Shown here: positions 9,479-17,809 of the stretch, one piece after another
How positions within the stretch are numbered: position 1 is the first letter of the stretch
How the letters are laid out: the number at the start of each line of letters is the position of its first letter
Assembly (NCBI GenBank): GCA_000153445.1
Contig: CH672399.1
Span: forward strand, 278,996 to 342,995
Reading direction: 5' to 3'
Length of the DNA stretch: 64,000 nucleotides
DNA from: a gamma proteobacterium HTCC2207
Lineage (GTDB): Bacteria; Pseudomonadota; Gammaproteobacteria; Pseudomonadales; Porticoccaceae
Notes under the pieces: model-generated
Told to the model about the DNA's origin: nothing
What the model saw: only the letters and a program-made list of their open reading frames with translations
Databases searched by the model: none
Position numbers and translations under genes: made by a program

Positions 9479-10408
9479 ATGTTGCCTAGAGCTTGCAGAT
9501 CAACAGTTCGACTTCGCATCGCGTTGAGCCTTTTTACTCTGCCGGCATTGGCCTTTGGGCAACCCGATAAACAGCCGTTTGATGGTCAGCTGGCTATGGA
9601 GCATATAGCTCAGCAGGTCAGCTTTGGGCCCCGCACAGCGGACTATGCCGGCAAACAAAAAACCCTTACCTATATTCAGCAGTTATTGGAACCCGAGGCC
9701 GACCAGGTTCTGGTGCAATCATTTAAGTCTTATGGATTGGTCGGCAACAATCTCTGGGCGAGCTTTTATGGCACCGACTCAAAGCAGACTAACCACCGCC
9801 GAATTATGCTCGCGGCACACTGGGACACTCGCCCTATCGCCGAGCACGACAGTGTTCCAGCGAAACGCGCAGAGCCAGTGATTGGCGCCAATGACGGTGC
9901 TTCAGGAGTCGCGGTATTACTTGAGATCGCACGACTGCTGAGTGAAAAGCGCGCGCCAGCTACTATAGATCTGGTATTTTTTGATCTCGAGGATATGGGC
10001 AATATCGACAACCTGCCCTTCTCGATTGGTGCTACAGAGTTTGTCCGAAAAAATCCATTTTATCGCCCCAATGCTGGTGTGGTGGTGGATATGGTTTGCG
10101 ACAGAGAACTGGAGATTCCCCTTGAACGCTTCTCCCGAGACGGCGCTAAAGACCTGCAAGATCAAATTTGGCGTATTGCTCGCTCTCAGGGAGCCACCGC
10201 ATTTAAGGATCGCAAAGGCACTTATATCGAAGACGATCACCTACCTTTTTTGCGCGCCGGACTAGACGTGGTCAACCTAATCCACTGGCCATTCCCCAAG
10301 TCATGGCATACCAGTGGTGATACTATTGACCAGTGCAGTGCTGACAGCTTGCAGCAGGTAGGCAGGGTGATTGCAGAATTTATCTATCTTAAACGGGAAC
10401 CGTTATGA
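9479..10408 (+). CDS. Exported M28-family zinc peptidase / glutaminyl-peptide cyclotransferase-like
   Basis: A 309-residue protein with an N-terminal signal peptide (cleavage near LAFG-QPD). Zinc-ligand motifs of the M28 fold are visible in order: LAAHWDTR, NDGASGVAVLLEIA with the bridging Asp, FFDLEDMG with the catalytic and metal Glu, and a late INLIHWPF/WHTSGDT-type His region (NLIHWPFPKSWHTSGDT). This set and the overall length match the glutaminyl-peptide cyclotransferase-like branch rather than large aminopeptidases. Probably acts in the periplasm on peptides. It overlaps the next gene by four bases (ATGA), so the two are translationally coupled. Confidence 0.75.
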   Translation: MLPRACRSTVRLRIALSLFTLPALAFGQPDKQPFDGQLAMEHIAQQVSFGPRTADYAGKQKTLTYIQQLLEPEADQVLVQSFKSYGLVGNNLWASFYGTDSKQTNHRRIMLAAHWDTRPIAEHDSVPAKRAEPVIGANDGASGVAVLLEIARLLSEKRAPATIDLVFFDLEDMGNIDNLPFSIGATEFVRKNPFYRPNAGVVVDMVCDRELEIPLERFSRDGAKDLQDQIWRIARSQGATAFKDRKGTYIEDDHLPFLRAGLDVVNLIHWPFPKSWHTSGDTIDQCSADSLQQVGRVIAEFIYLKREPL

Positions 10409-11769
10409 AAAATATGTCCGTATCGCGACTGAGATTTTTTTCCGCCTCACTGGTGTTAGCTTTTGGCTTTACTTCTATTAGCTCCACTACTCATGCTATC
10501 GACAGTGAAGAACTTGCCCGCTCCGTAACTCAAGATTACAACGATCGTCTCGGCGCGCTATTTACCCATTTTCATCGCAATCCAGAACTCAGCTTTATGG
10601 AGACCAAAACCGCGAAAAAGCTTGCCGATGAACTGCGTAAAAGCGGCTTCACGGTGACGGAAAAAGTCGGCGGTACCGGCATAGTGGCTATCTTAAAAAA
10701 CGGCGATGGCCCATTAGTGATGATGCGCGCCGATATGGACGGCCTGCCGATTAAAGAAAAATCAGGCTTAGATTACGCCTCTACAGCAACTCAAAAAGAC
10801 CCCATTACCGGCAATCAAGTCTCGGTTATGCACGCCTGTGGTCACGATGTGCATATCACCAGCCTGGCCGGCACCGCGCGACAGATGTCGGAGCGCCGAG
10901 ATAACTGGTCGGGTACTTTGATGCTTATTGGGCAGCCGGCCGAAGAGCGTATTCGCGGCGCCAAGGCGATGATGGATGACAACCTCTGGGAGCGCTTTGG
11001 CCAACCGGACTATGCTCTGGCATTTCATGTTGGCGCCGGTATGCCTGCAGGCCTGATCAATGTGCAGGAGGGCTCGCCCTTTGCCGGTTCGGATAGTCTC
11101 GATATTATTATTCACGGTGTCGGCGCTCACGGCGCATCGCCCCATGCGGGCAAAGATCCCATTCTGCTTGGCAGCCAGATTGTTGTGGCACTGCAAACAT
11201 TGGTATCGAGAGAATTGCCCCCCAGGGAACCGGGAGTGGTGACAGTTGGCTCTTTCCACGGTGGTACTAAACACAATATTATTTCTGATCGTGCAGTGTT
11301 GCAGCTGACCGTGCGCAACACCAATCTCGAGACCCGCGACACCCTGATCAATGGCATTAAACGCATCGCTGAAAATCTAGGTCGCGCAGCTGGTCTCCCG
11401 GAAGATAAATTGCCCGAAGTCATCCTGACAAAATCCTCGACTCCACCAACGATAAACAATGCCCCTCTGGTGCGACGTTTAAAGGCCGTATGGCAGGCAG
11501 GGCTGGGAGAGCGTCAGGTTGTTTCAATCTCATCCAAAGGTATGGGTGCGGAGGACTTCCCCTACTTTACAACTGAGCCAGCGATTCCCAGTGTCTATTT
11601 TTCCGTTGGTGGCACCAGCGCCGAGGATTACAAAGCCGCAGCGGCAGGTGGCCCAGCGATCCCATCACATCACAGCCCGCTATTTAAGATAGACCCCCAG
11701 CCGTCGGTTACCCGCGGAGTGCAGGCAACAGTGTTGGCATTAATGGATTTGATGCCGCCCGCGAACTGA
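10405..11769 (+). CDS. Exported M20 family amidohydrolase (peptidase/aminoacylase type)
   Basis: A 454-residue member of the M20 metallohydrolases (hippurate hydrolase, IAA-amino-acid hydrolase, AbgB relatives). It starts with a signal peptide (cleavage near STTHA), so unlike most relatives it should act outside the cytoplasm. Motifs: RADMDGLPIKE, HACGHDVHITSLAG with metal His/Asp, QPAEERIRGAKAMMDD, GVGAHGASPHAGKDPI in the dimerisation domain, GMGAEDFPYF and a late HHSPLF His. Predicted to hydrolyse amide bonds of N-acyl amino acids or peptides. The ATGA overlap with the M28 gene suggests they work on the same substrate pool. Confidence 0.8.
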   Translation: MKNMSVSRLRFFSASLVLAFGFTSISSTTHAIDSEELARSVTQDYNDRLGALFTHFHRNPELSFMETKTAKKLADELRKSGFTVTEKVGGTGIVAILKNGDGPLVMMRADMDGLPIKEKSGLDYASTATQKDPITGNQVSVMHACGHDVHITSLAGTARQMSERRDNWSGTLMLIGQPAEERIRGAKAMMDDNLWERFGQPDYALAFHVGAGMPAGLINVQEGSPFAGSDSLDIIIHGVGAHGASPHAGKDPILLGSQIVVALQTLVSRELPPREPGVVTVGSFHGGTKHNIISDRAVLQLTVRNTNLETRDTLINGIKRIAENLGRAAGLPEDKLPEVILTKSSTPPTINNAPLVRRLKAVWQAGLGERQVVSISSKGMGAEDFPYFTTEPAIPSVYFSVGGTSAEDYKAAAAGGPAIPSHHSPLFKIDPQPSVTRGVQATVLALMDLMPPAN

Positions 11770-11795
11770 TCCACTAAAAGGATCACCCCAGGCAT

Positions 11796-11824
11796 AGCTC
11801 TTTTTTGAGGTCGGGAAAAGAGCT
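11796..11824. terminator. Hairpin between convergent genes
   Basis: A nine-base perfect inverted repeat (AGCTCTTTT with AAAAGAGCT) separated by 11 bases lies between the convergent M20 hydrolase and aminotransferase genes. The A/T-rich base of the stem is terminator-like, but there is no long T run beyond the stem, so it is a moderate candidate. Confidence 0.45.
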
Positions 11825-11865
11825 AGAACACTGAACTAGAAGAAAGAGCTTAAGAGCCTAGGCGG

Positions 11866-12981
11866 CTAAATAACCGCTTTCAGAGATGACAGACAGTAAT
11901 CAATATTCGCCTGTTTGCTGGCATGACCCATCAGGCCAATGCGCCAAACTTTGCCGGCTAGTGCACCCAAGCCGGCGCCGATTTCGAGGTTGTAATCAGT
12001 CAACAGTTGCGTGCGCACTGCTGCATCATCAACGCCCTCGGGAATAAAGACCGTATTCAGCTGCGGCAGGCGATATGCCTCCGGAACCAAAAACGAAATA
12101 CCCATCTGCTCAAGGCCCTGACGCAACAACAAGTGATTGCTCTGATGACGCTCCCAGGCATTTTCCAACCCTTCATCCTGAACGATCACTAGCGACTCAT
12201 GCAGACCATAGAGGCAGTTAACCGGTGCAGTGTGATGATAGGCGCGCTTGCCTTCTCCACCCCAGTAACCCATAACCAAGTTGAGATCCAAGAACCAGCT
12301 CTGCACCTTGGTCTGGCGCTTACTGATTTTTTCCGCCGCGCGCGGACTGAAACTCACCGGCGAGAGTCCGGGAGAGGACGACAGACATTTTTGTGAACCC
12401 GAGTAGATAGCATCGATCTGCCACTCATCGACTTTTAGTGGCGTGCCCGCGAGAGAGGTCACGGCGTCAACAATCGCAAGACAGCCATGCTTGCGAGCCA
12501 ATTCAACCAATGTCTTGGCATCGGATTGGGCACCCGTGGAGGTCTCGGCATGAACAAAGGCCACCAGCACGGCATCCGGGTTTTGTATCAGTGCCTCTTC
12601 GAGTTTTTGCGGGTCTACTGCCTGACCCCAATCATCTTGAACCATGACTGCAACTCCGCCACAGCGTTCGACATTCTCTTTCATACGGCCGCCAAAGACG
12701 CCGTTCTGGCAGACAATCACCTTGTCACCAGGCTCAACTAAATTGGCAAAGCAACATTCCATGCCCGCAGAACCCGGAGCCGACACCGCGAAGGTGAGTT
12801 CGTTTTTAGTTTGGAAAACATACTGCAGTAGGGTTTTAACTTCATCCATCATGGTGATAAAACTGGGATCCAGGTGACCTACTGTAGGTCTCGCCATGGC
12901 GGCCAATACAGACTCACTAACATCGGAGGGGCCGGGACCCATCAGTATGCGACGGGGTGGATGAAATGAACTGATACTCAT
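11866..12981 (-). CDS. Class V aminotransferase (alanine/serine-glyoxylate aminotransferase family)
   Basis: PLP enzyme of 371 residues predicted to transfer an amino group from alanine or serine to glyoxylate. Motifs: LMGPGPSDVSESVLAAM at the N-terminus, APGSAGMECCFANLVEPGD for the phosphate cup, FVHAETSTGA, VDAVTSLAG with the cofactor Asp, and SGSQKCLSSSPGLSPVSFS with the Schiff-base Lys. The order and length are typical of the AGXT group. ATG 12981 has AGGAAA in front. It faces away from the M20 gene and lies downstream of the CoA-transferase gene on the same strand with a 73-base gap containing a short repeat. A link to glyoxylate metabolism is family-level inference. Confidence 0.85.
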   Translation of the reverse strand: MSISSFHPPRRILMGPGPSDVSESVLAAMARPTVGHLDPSFITMMDEVKTLLQYVFQTKNELTFAVSAPGSAGMECCFANLVEPGDKVIVCQNGVFGGRMKENVERCGGVAVMVQDDWGQAVDPQKLEEALIQNPDAVLVAFVHAETSTGAQSDAKTLVELARKHGCLAIVDAVTSLAGTPLKVDEWQIDAIYSGSQKCLSSSPGLSPVSFSPRAAEKISKRQTKVQSWFLDLNLVMGYWGGEGKRAYHHTAPVNCLYGLHESLVIVQDEGLENAWERHQSNHLLLRQGLEQMGISFLVPEAYRLPQLNTVFIPEGVDDAAVRTQLLTDYNLEIGAGLGALAGKVWRIGLMGHASKQANIDYCLSSLKAVI

Positions 12982-13030
12982 TGAATTTTCCTGTTTTGAT
13001 AATTTTTAAAAAAACCGCTTTTGACCACAG

Positions 13031-13080
13031 ATTGCTATCAGTGGCTGTCCATCACTATCCGTCGCTATCCGTTACTATGC
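13031..13080. repeat. Five imperfect 10-bp tandem units across the CoA-transferase stop codon
   Basis: Five consecutive 10-base units share the pattern (a/g)tnRCTATCC on the plus strand: attgctatca, gtggctgtcc, atcactatcc, gtcgctatcc and gttactatgc. The stop codon of the CoA-transferase gene (13055-13057) lies in the third, so the last residues of that protein (VTDSDG) come from repeat sequence. No function is known; see the finding on stop-codon-proximal repeats. Confidence 0.6.
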
Positions 13081-14251
13081 CCGAGGTTTTTAGATGCTTA
13101 ATCTGATCATTATCCAAGCCGAGCCCTTGTAATATCTCATCGGTATGACTGGCGATTTCAGGGCCGGGCCACTCGGTTCCACCTGGCGTATTGCCTAACT
13201 TAGGCATCATCGCTGGTATCTTTAAGGGCTCACCATTGATCTCGACCTGCTCAAATAATCCCCGCGCTTGGAAATGACTGTCTTCCATCATATCCGCGAC
13301 ACTGTAGACCGGTCCGCAAGGGACTCGGTGCTTCTCGAGAATTGCCATAACATCGGCAAGGGGCAAACTGGCACACCAGGTTTTTAGTACCTGATCGATC
13401 TCCGCCTCGTGAACCACGCGCTTAGAATTGGTTGAGTATTTCTCGTCGGTGCCCATCTTTGCATGACCCACTGCAACCATTAGTCGCGCATAGATTGAAT
13501 CGCCATTGCCGCCAATAACGACAAATTTTCCATCGGCACAGCCGTAGGTATTGGTCGGCACTATGCCGGTCACCGTGGTACCTGAGGGCTCGCGGACAAC
13601 ACCGGCGCCATCGTATTCGGGCACCACAGCCTCAAGCAGATTAAACATAGATTCATAGAGGGCAACATCCACTACCTGACCGCCGTCTCCACGATCACGG
13701 GAGCGCAGTGCCATCAAAATACCCAGTACCGCATGCAGTCCCGAAATAGTATCCCCAAGGCTTAGATTGGGTCGCACCGGTGCTTCGCCGGGGTAGCCAT
13801 TCACATAGCGGAAACCACTGATCGCTTCGCAGGCCGAGGCAAACCCCGGTTTCACTGAGTAGGGCCCAGTTTGACCATAGCCCGAAATACGCGCATATAT
13901 TAGATCCGGGTTATCGGCGCGCATGGATTCGGGGTCCAGCCCCCAGCCTTCGAGTACGCCGGGACGAAAGTTCTCAACCACTATGTCTGCAGTTTTTAAT
14001 AACTGCTTAACCAAATCTCGACCCTCGGGGGTTTTGAGATCCAGAGAAATACATTTTTTATTCCGCGCCAGACTGCGCCACCAATGCGAGGTGCCATCTT
14101 TGACTTCGCGCCAATTGCGAATCGGATCGCCGCCGGGGGGCTCAACTTTAATCACCTCTGCGCCGAAATAACCTAGCATACAACCGGCAAATGGTCCGGC
14201 CAGCAGCTGGCCCAACTCAATAACTCTTAATCCCTCTAGTGCTTTGCTCAT
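13055..14251 (-). CDS. Class III CoA-transferase (CaiB/BaiF family)
   Basis: Predicted to move coenzyme A between carboxylic acids by covalent aspartyl-CoA chemistry. The 398-residue protein has LRVIELGQLLAGPFAGCMLGYFGAEVIKVEPP at the N-terminus (first part of the interlocked fold), a conserved NKKCISLDLK-type segment, VENFRPGVLEGWGLD, and NLSLGDTISGLHAVLG where the Asp is the expected nucleophile. The longer frame opens at 14344, but ATG 14251 has GAAAGG in front and starts with the family-typical residues MSKALEGLRV. Donor and acceptor cannot be assigned; formyl-, succinyl- and carnitine-CoA transferases all look like this. The C-terminal residues and stop lie in a 10-bp repeat. Confidence 0.85.
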   Translation of the reverse strand: MSKALEGLRVIELGQLLAGPFAGCMLGYFGAEVIKVEPPGGDPIRNWREVKDGTSHWWRSLARNKKCISLDLKTPEGRDLVKQLLKTADIVVENFRPGVLEGWGLDPESMRADNPDLIYARISGYGQTGPYSVKPGFASACEAISGFRYVNGYPGEAPVRPNLSLGDTISGLHAVLGILMALRSRDRGDGGQVVDVALYESMFNLLEAVVPEYDGAGVVREPSGTTVTGIVPTNTYGCADGKFVVIGGNGDSIYARLMVAVGHAKMGTDEKYSTNSKRVVHEAEIDQVLKTWCASLPLADVMAILEKHRVPCGPVYSVADMMEDSHFQARGLFEQVEINGEPLKIPAMMPKLGNTPGGTEWPGPEIASHTDEILQGLGLDNDQIKHLKTSGIVTDSDG

Positions 14252-14528
14252 CTTTTGGCCTTTCTTTTTATTCTCTAATTCGGTGAAGAAACTCTTCTCA
14301 TGCCATGAAATTTTCTGAACCAGTGTATAGACTGTAAAGTGCATAGACTGTAATTAGACGCAGAATCATAACAGAACAATAATCGCGTCAATAACAGCGT
14401 AACTCATAGTGGATATCACTGGAGACTGAAAACAGCCAAGCCAAGGCAATTTACAGACGCTGATTAACGTTATGGAACCGGCAGCAATATGTCGACTCTA
14501 AACTTCCATGTCAACGGGGGAGCCCTAT

Positions 14529-15788
14529 ATGAAGGATAAAGCCAAAGCGACCGAATTATGCCAACTAACTTTAGCTGCAATGGTGTTTTTCGGTTCAATA
14601 CTGACTGGCCCCGCTAGCGCTCAATCCGACATTCCCACCTATAAACAAAGCGATCCGGTGGGCGACTATTTAGATGCTATAGATGCCGCCGAAGCAGAGC
14701 TTAGCGCCTATTCATTAGAACTCTCTGACCTCTACCTAGGCTTGGGTAAATCCCACTTATCAAATCGAGAATACGATCGCGCGCGCAAGGCATTTCAGCG
14801 TGGCATGCAAATCGAACGGGTTAATTTTGGCCTCAATAGCCTGACACAGACTCCCTACCTGATGTCGATTGCCGAAACTGAAAGTTTTCTTGGCAATTGG
14901 GATGAATCGCAAAAAGCGCTAGAAAATCTCTACATAATTAACATTGAGGCCTACGGTGCCCAAGACCCTCGTATGCTTCCGGTTCTCAATGAACTGCTCG
15001 ATTGGTATCTTGATGCCTACAGCGACCGCTCAACCAGTGGCGGCTACCAGAACCTGGTTATTTCAGAGAAGCTCAGCACACGCATGCAGAGCATTCTCAA
15101 TCAGACTGACGAACTCAAGGATCCTGCAGCGCCAAAGATGTATCGAAAAATCAGCCATCTGCACTACTTTATTGCCAATCATATTAAAAAACATGGCGAG
15201 CCCTCCGAGACCGGATTTACTTTTAATGCCTCCTCCACAACCAGCAGCGCCAATAGCACCTCACATATGCACTATCGCCGAGGCAAGGTGGCCCTGCAAA
15301 AGGTAGTGGAATCACTGGAGCTTCAAGAGGACACCCCAGCCTTAGATCAGGCTAGTGCCATAGCCGAACTGGGAGACTGGTATCTGGTGTTTGGTCAGCG
15401 TGCCTCGGCAAATCGAACCTATCAGTTGGCCTACGATTTTCTTGGCGACAGCGAGCAATCAGAGGAGCTGCAAGAATCCTTTTTCAGTGACGCGAAACTG
15501 ATTGGATTTACCGATCAGAGCAGTGCAGCTAAGCGTTATGAGAAAGCCAATAACGGCGCACCTGCTGAAGAGCCAATGGAAATCTCTATGACTATCTCAA
15601 GCAATGGTGTGCCGAGGAATGTAGAAATTGTTAATCCGCCAGAGGATCTCGGCAAAAATGTCCGCCGCGCAGTGTTAACCGATATCCGCGCCCAGCGTTA
15701 CAGACCCAGATTAGCAGCGGGTGCGCCGGTTAGCTCTGCTATTCAATTCCCCTACGACATTAAACCCACCACCGAGACAAGAGACTAA
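14529..15788 (+). CDS. Exported TPR protein with a TonB-C-like C-terminal domain
   Basis: First gene of the 14-gene envelope operon. About 419 residues: a signal peptide (cleavage near GPASA-QSD), a helical middle with TPR-type pairs (LYLGLGKSHLSNREYDRARKAF and the later ALDQASAIAELGDWYLVFG), and a last 65 residues of alternating strands with MEISMTISSNGVPRNVEIV and LTDIRAQRYRPRLAAG. That last part follows the TonB C-terminal pattern, where the output strand and a late R-x-RP/YRPA segment are typical. There is no TonB-like membrane anchor or proline-rich spacer, so it is not a normal TonB. ATG 14529 was chosen because GGGGGAG precedes it; an upstream in-frame ATG (14508) lacks this. Precise role unknown. 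Confidence 0.7.
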   Translation: MKDKAKATELCQLTLAAMVFFGSILTGPASAQSDIPTYKQSDPVGDYLDAIDAAEAELSAYSLELSDLYLGLGKSHLSNREYDRARKAFQRGMQIERVNFGLNSLTQTPYLMSIAETESFLGNWDESQKALENLYIINIEAYGAQDPRMLPVLNELLDWYLDAYSDRSTSGGYQNLVISEKLSTRMQSILNQTDELKDPAAPKMYRKISHLHYFIANHIKKHGEPSETGFTFNASSTTSSANSTSHMHYRRGKVALQKVVESLELQEDTPALDQASAIAELGDWYLVFGQRASANRTYQLAYDFLGDSEQSEELQESFFSDAKLIGFTDQSSAAKRYEKANNGAPAEEPMEISMTISSNGVPRNVEIVNPPEDLGKNVRRAVLTDIRAQRYRPRLAAGAPVSSAIQFPYDIKPTTETRD

Positions 15789-15790
15789 TA

Positions 15791-16588
15791 ATGGATAGAG
15801 CTTTTACTAAAAATTCTTGCTGGGGTTCAGCGCGAAAGACGCTGGGACTGACGCTGAAGTTACCTTCACTAAAATTGCCTAGGGGTTTAGCGATGGCTGC
15901 CATGCTGGCTCTCGTCTTGAGCAGCTGTCAGATGCCATCACCAACCAGCTCAGGGTCACCCATGCCCTCTTCTTCTGGAGGAGGATCATCTGGTCTACCA
16001 CCAAGCTCTCCGAGTCCTGGTGGCGGCATGCCCTCTCCAGGAGGCAGTTCGGCGCCATCTGATGGATCATCCGGCACTGATGGTCCTTCTGGCGCTGATG
16101 GTCCTTCTGGCGCTGACGGCTCTTCTGGCGAAAGCGGCGATAGCACAGAGAGCCTAGACGACGCATTAGACGCCTCGTTAGAAGAGTTTGACGATACCGT
16201 TATGGGCGATGGTGGCGGCTCGAGTGAAATAGACATTCTTAGCCCCAGCGGCGCCAGCGGTGGAGTCGACAGTGATGAGCCGCTTTTTGAAGAAGCCGGA
16301 GAAGGCGGTTCTGACCGCAGCGCGTCCATAGAACAGCGTGCCGCTGAGGGTGCCTCATCAGGCGCCGAGGGTGAGGGTACGGACACTATTGAAGGCTCTG
16401 GCAATCAATCAGCCAGCGCTGCAGGCCAGGATCAAGCTGATATTATTCCCATTCCCGAGGATATCGGTGACGGTCAAGGAGATGATATTGTGCTGCGCCA
16501 AATTCGTGACGCAGCCAGCAAAGAACAGGATCCAATTCTCAGGGAAAAACTCTGGGATGAATACAGACGTATAAAAGACCAGAGTTAG
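15791..16588 (+). CDS. Probable low-complexity lipoprotein of the envelope operon
   Basis: About 265 residues, mostly disordered. A hydrophobic stretch ends in the lipobox-like LVLSSC at residue 46, after an unusually long n-region; ATG 15893 (AGGGG in front) is a possible later start but would leave a very short signal. The next 150 residues are rich in Pro, Ser and Gly with an 18-base repeat encoding DGPSGA, then acidic stretches (EEFDD, DEPLFEEAGE). Only the last 45 residues look structured (DIVLRQIRDAASKEQ, REKLWDEYRRIKDQ). It follows the previous gene by two bases. No family recognised. The repetitive DNA makes the length likely to vary among strains. A spacer or tether across the periplasm is a guess. 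Confidence 0.6.
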   Translation: MDRAFTKNSCWGSARKTLGLTLKLPSLKLPRGLAMAAMLALVLSSCQMPSPTSSGSPMPSSSGGGSSGLPPSSPSPGGGMPSPGGSSAPSDGSSGTDGPSGADGPSGADGSSGESGDSTESLDDALDASLEEFDDTVMGDGGGSSEIDILSPSGASGGVDSDEPLFEEAGEGGSDRSASIEQRAAEGASSGAEGEGTDTIEGSGNQSASAAGQDQADIIPIPEDIGDGQGDDIVLRQIRDAASKEQDPILREKLWDEYRRIKDQS

Positions 16589-16603
16589 CCAAAGTGACCA
16601 ACC

Positions 16604-17806
16604 ATGAGTAATCGCCTTATCTTTTTAAAGCCAATCCAACTGAAGACTCTAGCCCTGCTTTTGATAGTTGGCTGCGGGTATGCCAACGCGGCAGTGGCCA
16701 AAGTCACCTCTTCGACCCAGCTGACGCTCGACACCCCCTCTCGAGCCTACCCAATCGAAACACTATTAGATGTAGGCATACCCACATTAAATGATGGCCT
16801 CTACCTCACCGACGACAACGACACTGTGTTTCCCGAAGTGCGTTACGCCGAGGCGATCTATTTTTCCAATCAGCTCGGCAAAGTATTAGAGAAGAGCGGC
16901 GCCTGGGGCGCCATCCGCGTCACCCCCACCAGCGAGGTGATTATGGACCTCTATATCAGTGGCACGATCTATCAATCCGATGGCGAAACTATGGATCTAG
17001 AAATCATCGCCACCGACAGCAGCGGCAAGCAATGGTTTAGCAAACGCTACAAACAGAACACAGGAAAATACGCATACGACAGACGTTTAAAAAGCCTTGG
17101 CGACCCCTTTCAAAATCTATTTATCCGCATCGCCAATGACCTGCTCAACTATCGCGAAAAAAAGATTAGCGATCAGCGTGCCGAAGAGCTGCGCACCATT
17201 TCTGAGCTGCGCTTTGCCAAACAGTTTTCCCCCGAGGCCTTTGATAACTATATCAATGAAAACCGCAAAGGCATTTTAACCATCTCCAGACTACCAGCCG
17301 AAAACGACAGCATCCTGATGCGCGTGCGTAAAATACGTGAGCGCGACTATCTCTACATAGATCGCATGCAGGATTACTACGACGGTTTCTCGCAACAGAT
17401 GCACCTTGCCTATCAGGACTTTCGCCGCGCCTCCTACGATTCAGTAGTCCGCGCACGTCAGCTAAACCAGCAGGGTAACAAACAGATTATCAGCGGTATT
17501 GGTGCTATTTTGGCGGGCATCTACGGTCGCTCTCAGGCGCGCACAGGTATTGCCGATGACGCTGGCACCGCCACGGCTGCAGTGGGTGGTTTTGTGCTCA
17601 AAGCCGGCCTCGACAAAAAACAAAAAGCCTCTGAGTACAATGAATCCGTGGCCGAGATGGGCTCTTCTTTGGAAGCTGAAATCGCACCCCAGGTGATTGA
17701 ACTGGAAGATCGCACCGTGACCCTCACCGGTACGGTGCAAGCTCAGTATCAACAGTGGCAGGACCTGCTGGGTAAAATCTACCAACAGGAACGTGGGACG
17801 CCCTGA
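16604..17806 (+). CDS. Predicted lipoprotein of unknown function in the envelope operon
   Basis: A 400-residue protein with a signal ending in the lipobox LIVGC (Cys24). The mature part begins with extended strands (VTSSTQLTLDTPSRAYPIETLL), has a mixed alpha/beta region ending near YRDKKI-type helix sequence, then a charged helical segment and a glycine/alanine-rich stretch GIGAILAGIYGRSQA that could insert in or lie on a membrane, and a final helix with EIAPQVIELEDRTVTLTGT. I do not recognise the family. It sits 15 bases after the disordered lipoprotein gene and 3 bases before the next TPR gene, so it belongs to the same transcript. Confidence 0.65.
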   Translation: MSNRLIFLKPIQLKTLALLLIVGCGYANAAVAKVTSSTQLTLDTPSRAYPIETLLDVGIPTLNDGLYLTDDNDTVFPEVRYAEAIYFSNQLGKVLEKSGAWGAIRVTPTSEVIMDLYISGTIYQSDGETMDLEIIATDSSGKQWFSKRYKQNTGKYAYDRRLKSLGDPFQNLFIRIANDLLNYREKKISDQRAEELRTISELRFAKQFSPEAFDNYINENRKGILTISRLPAENDSILMRVRKIRERDYLYIDRMQDYYDGFSQQMHLAYQDFRRASYDSVVRARQLNQQGNKQIISGIGAILAGIYGRSQARTGIADDAGTATAAVGGFVLKAGLDKKQKASEYNESVAEMGSSLEAEIAPQVIELEDRTVTLTGTVQAQYQQWQDLLGKIYQQERGTP

Positions 17807-17809
17807 TTG

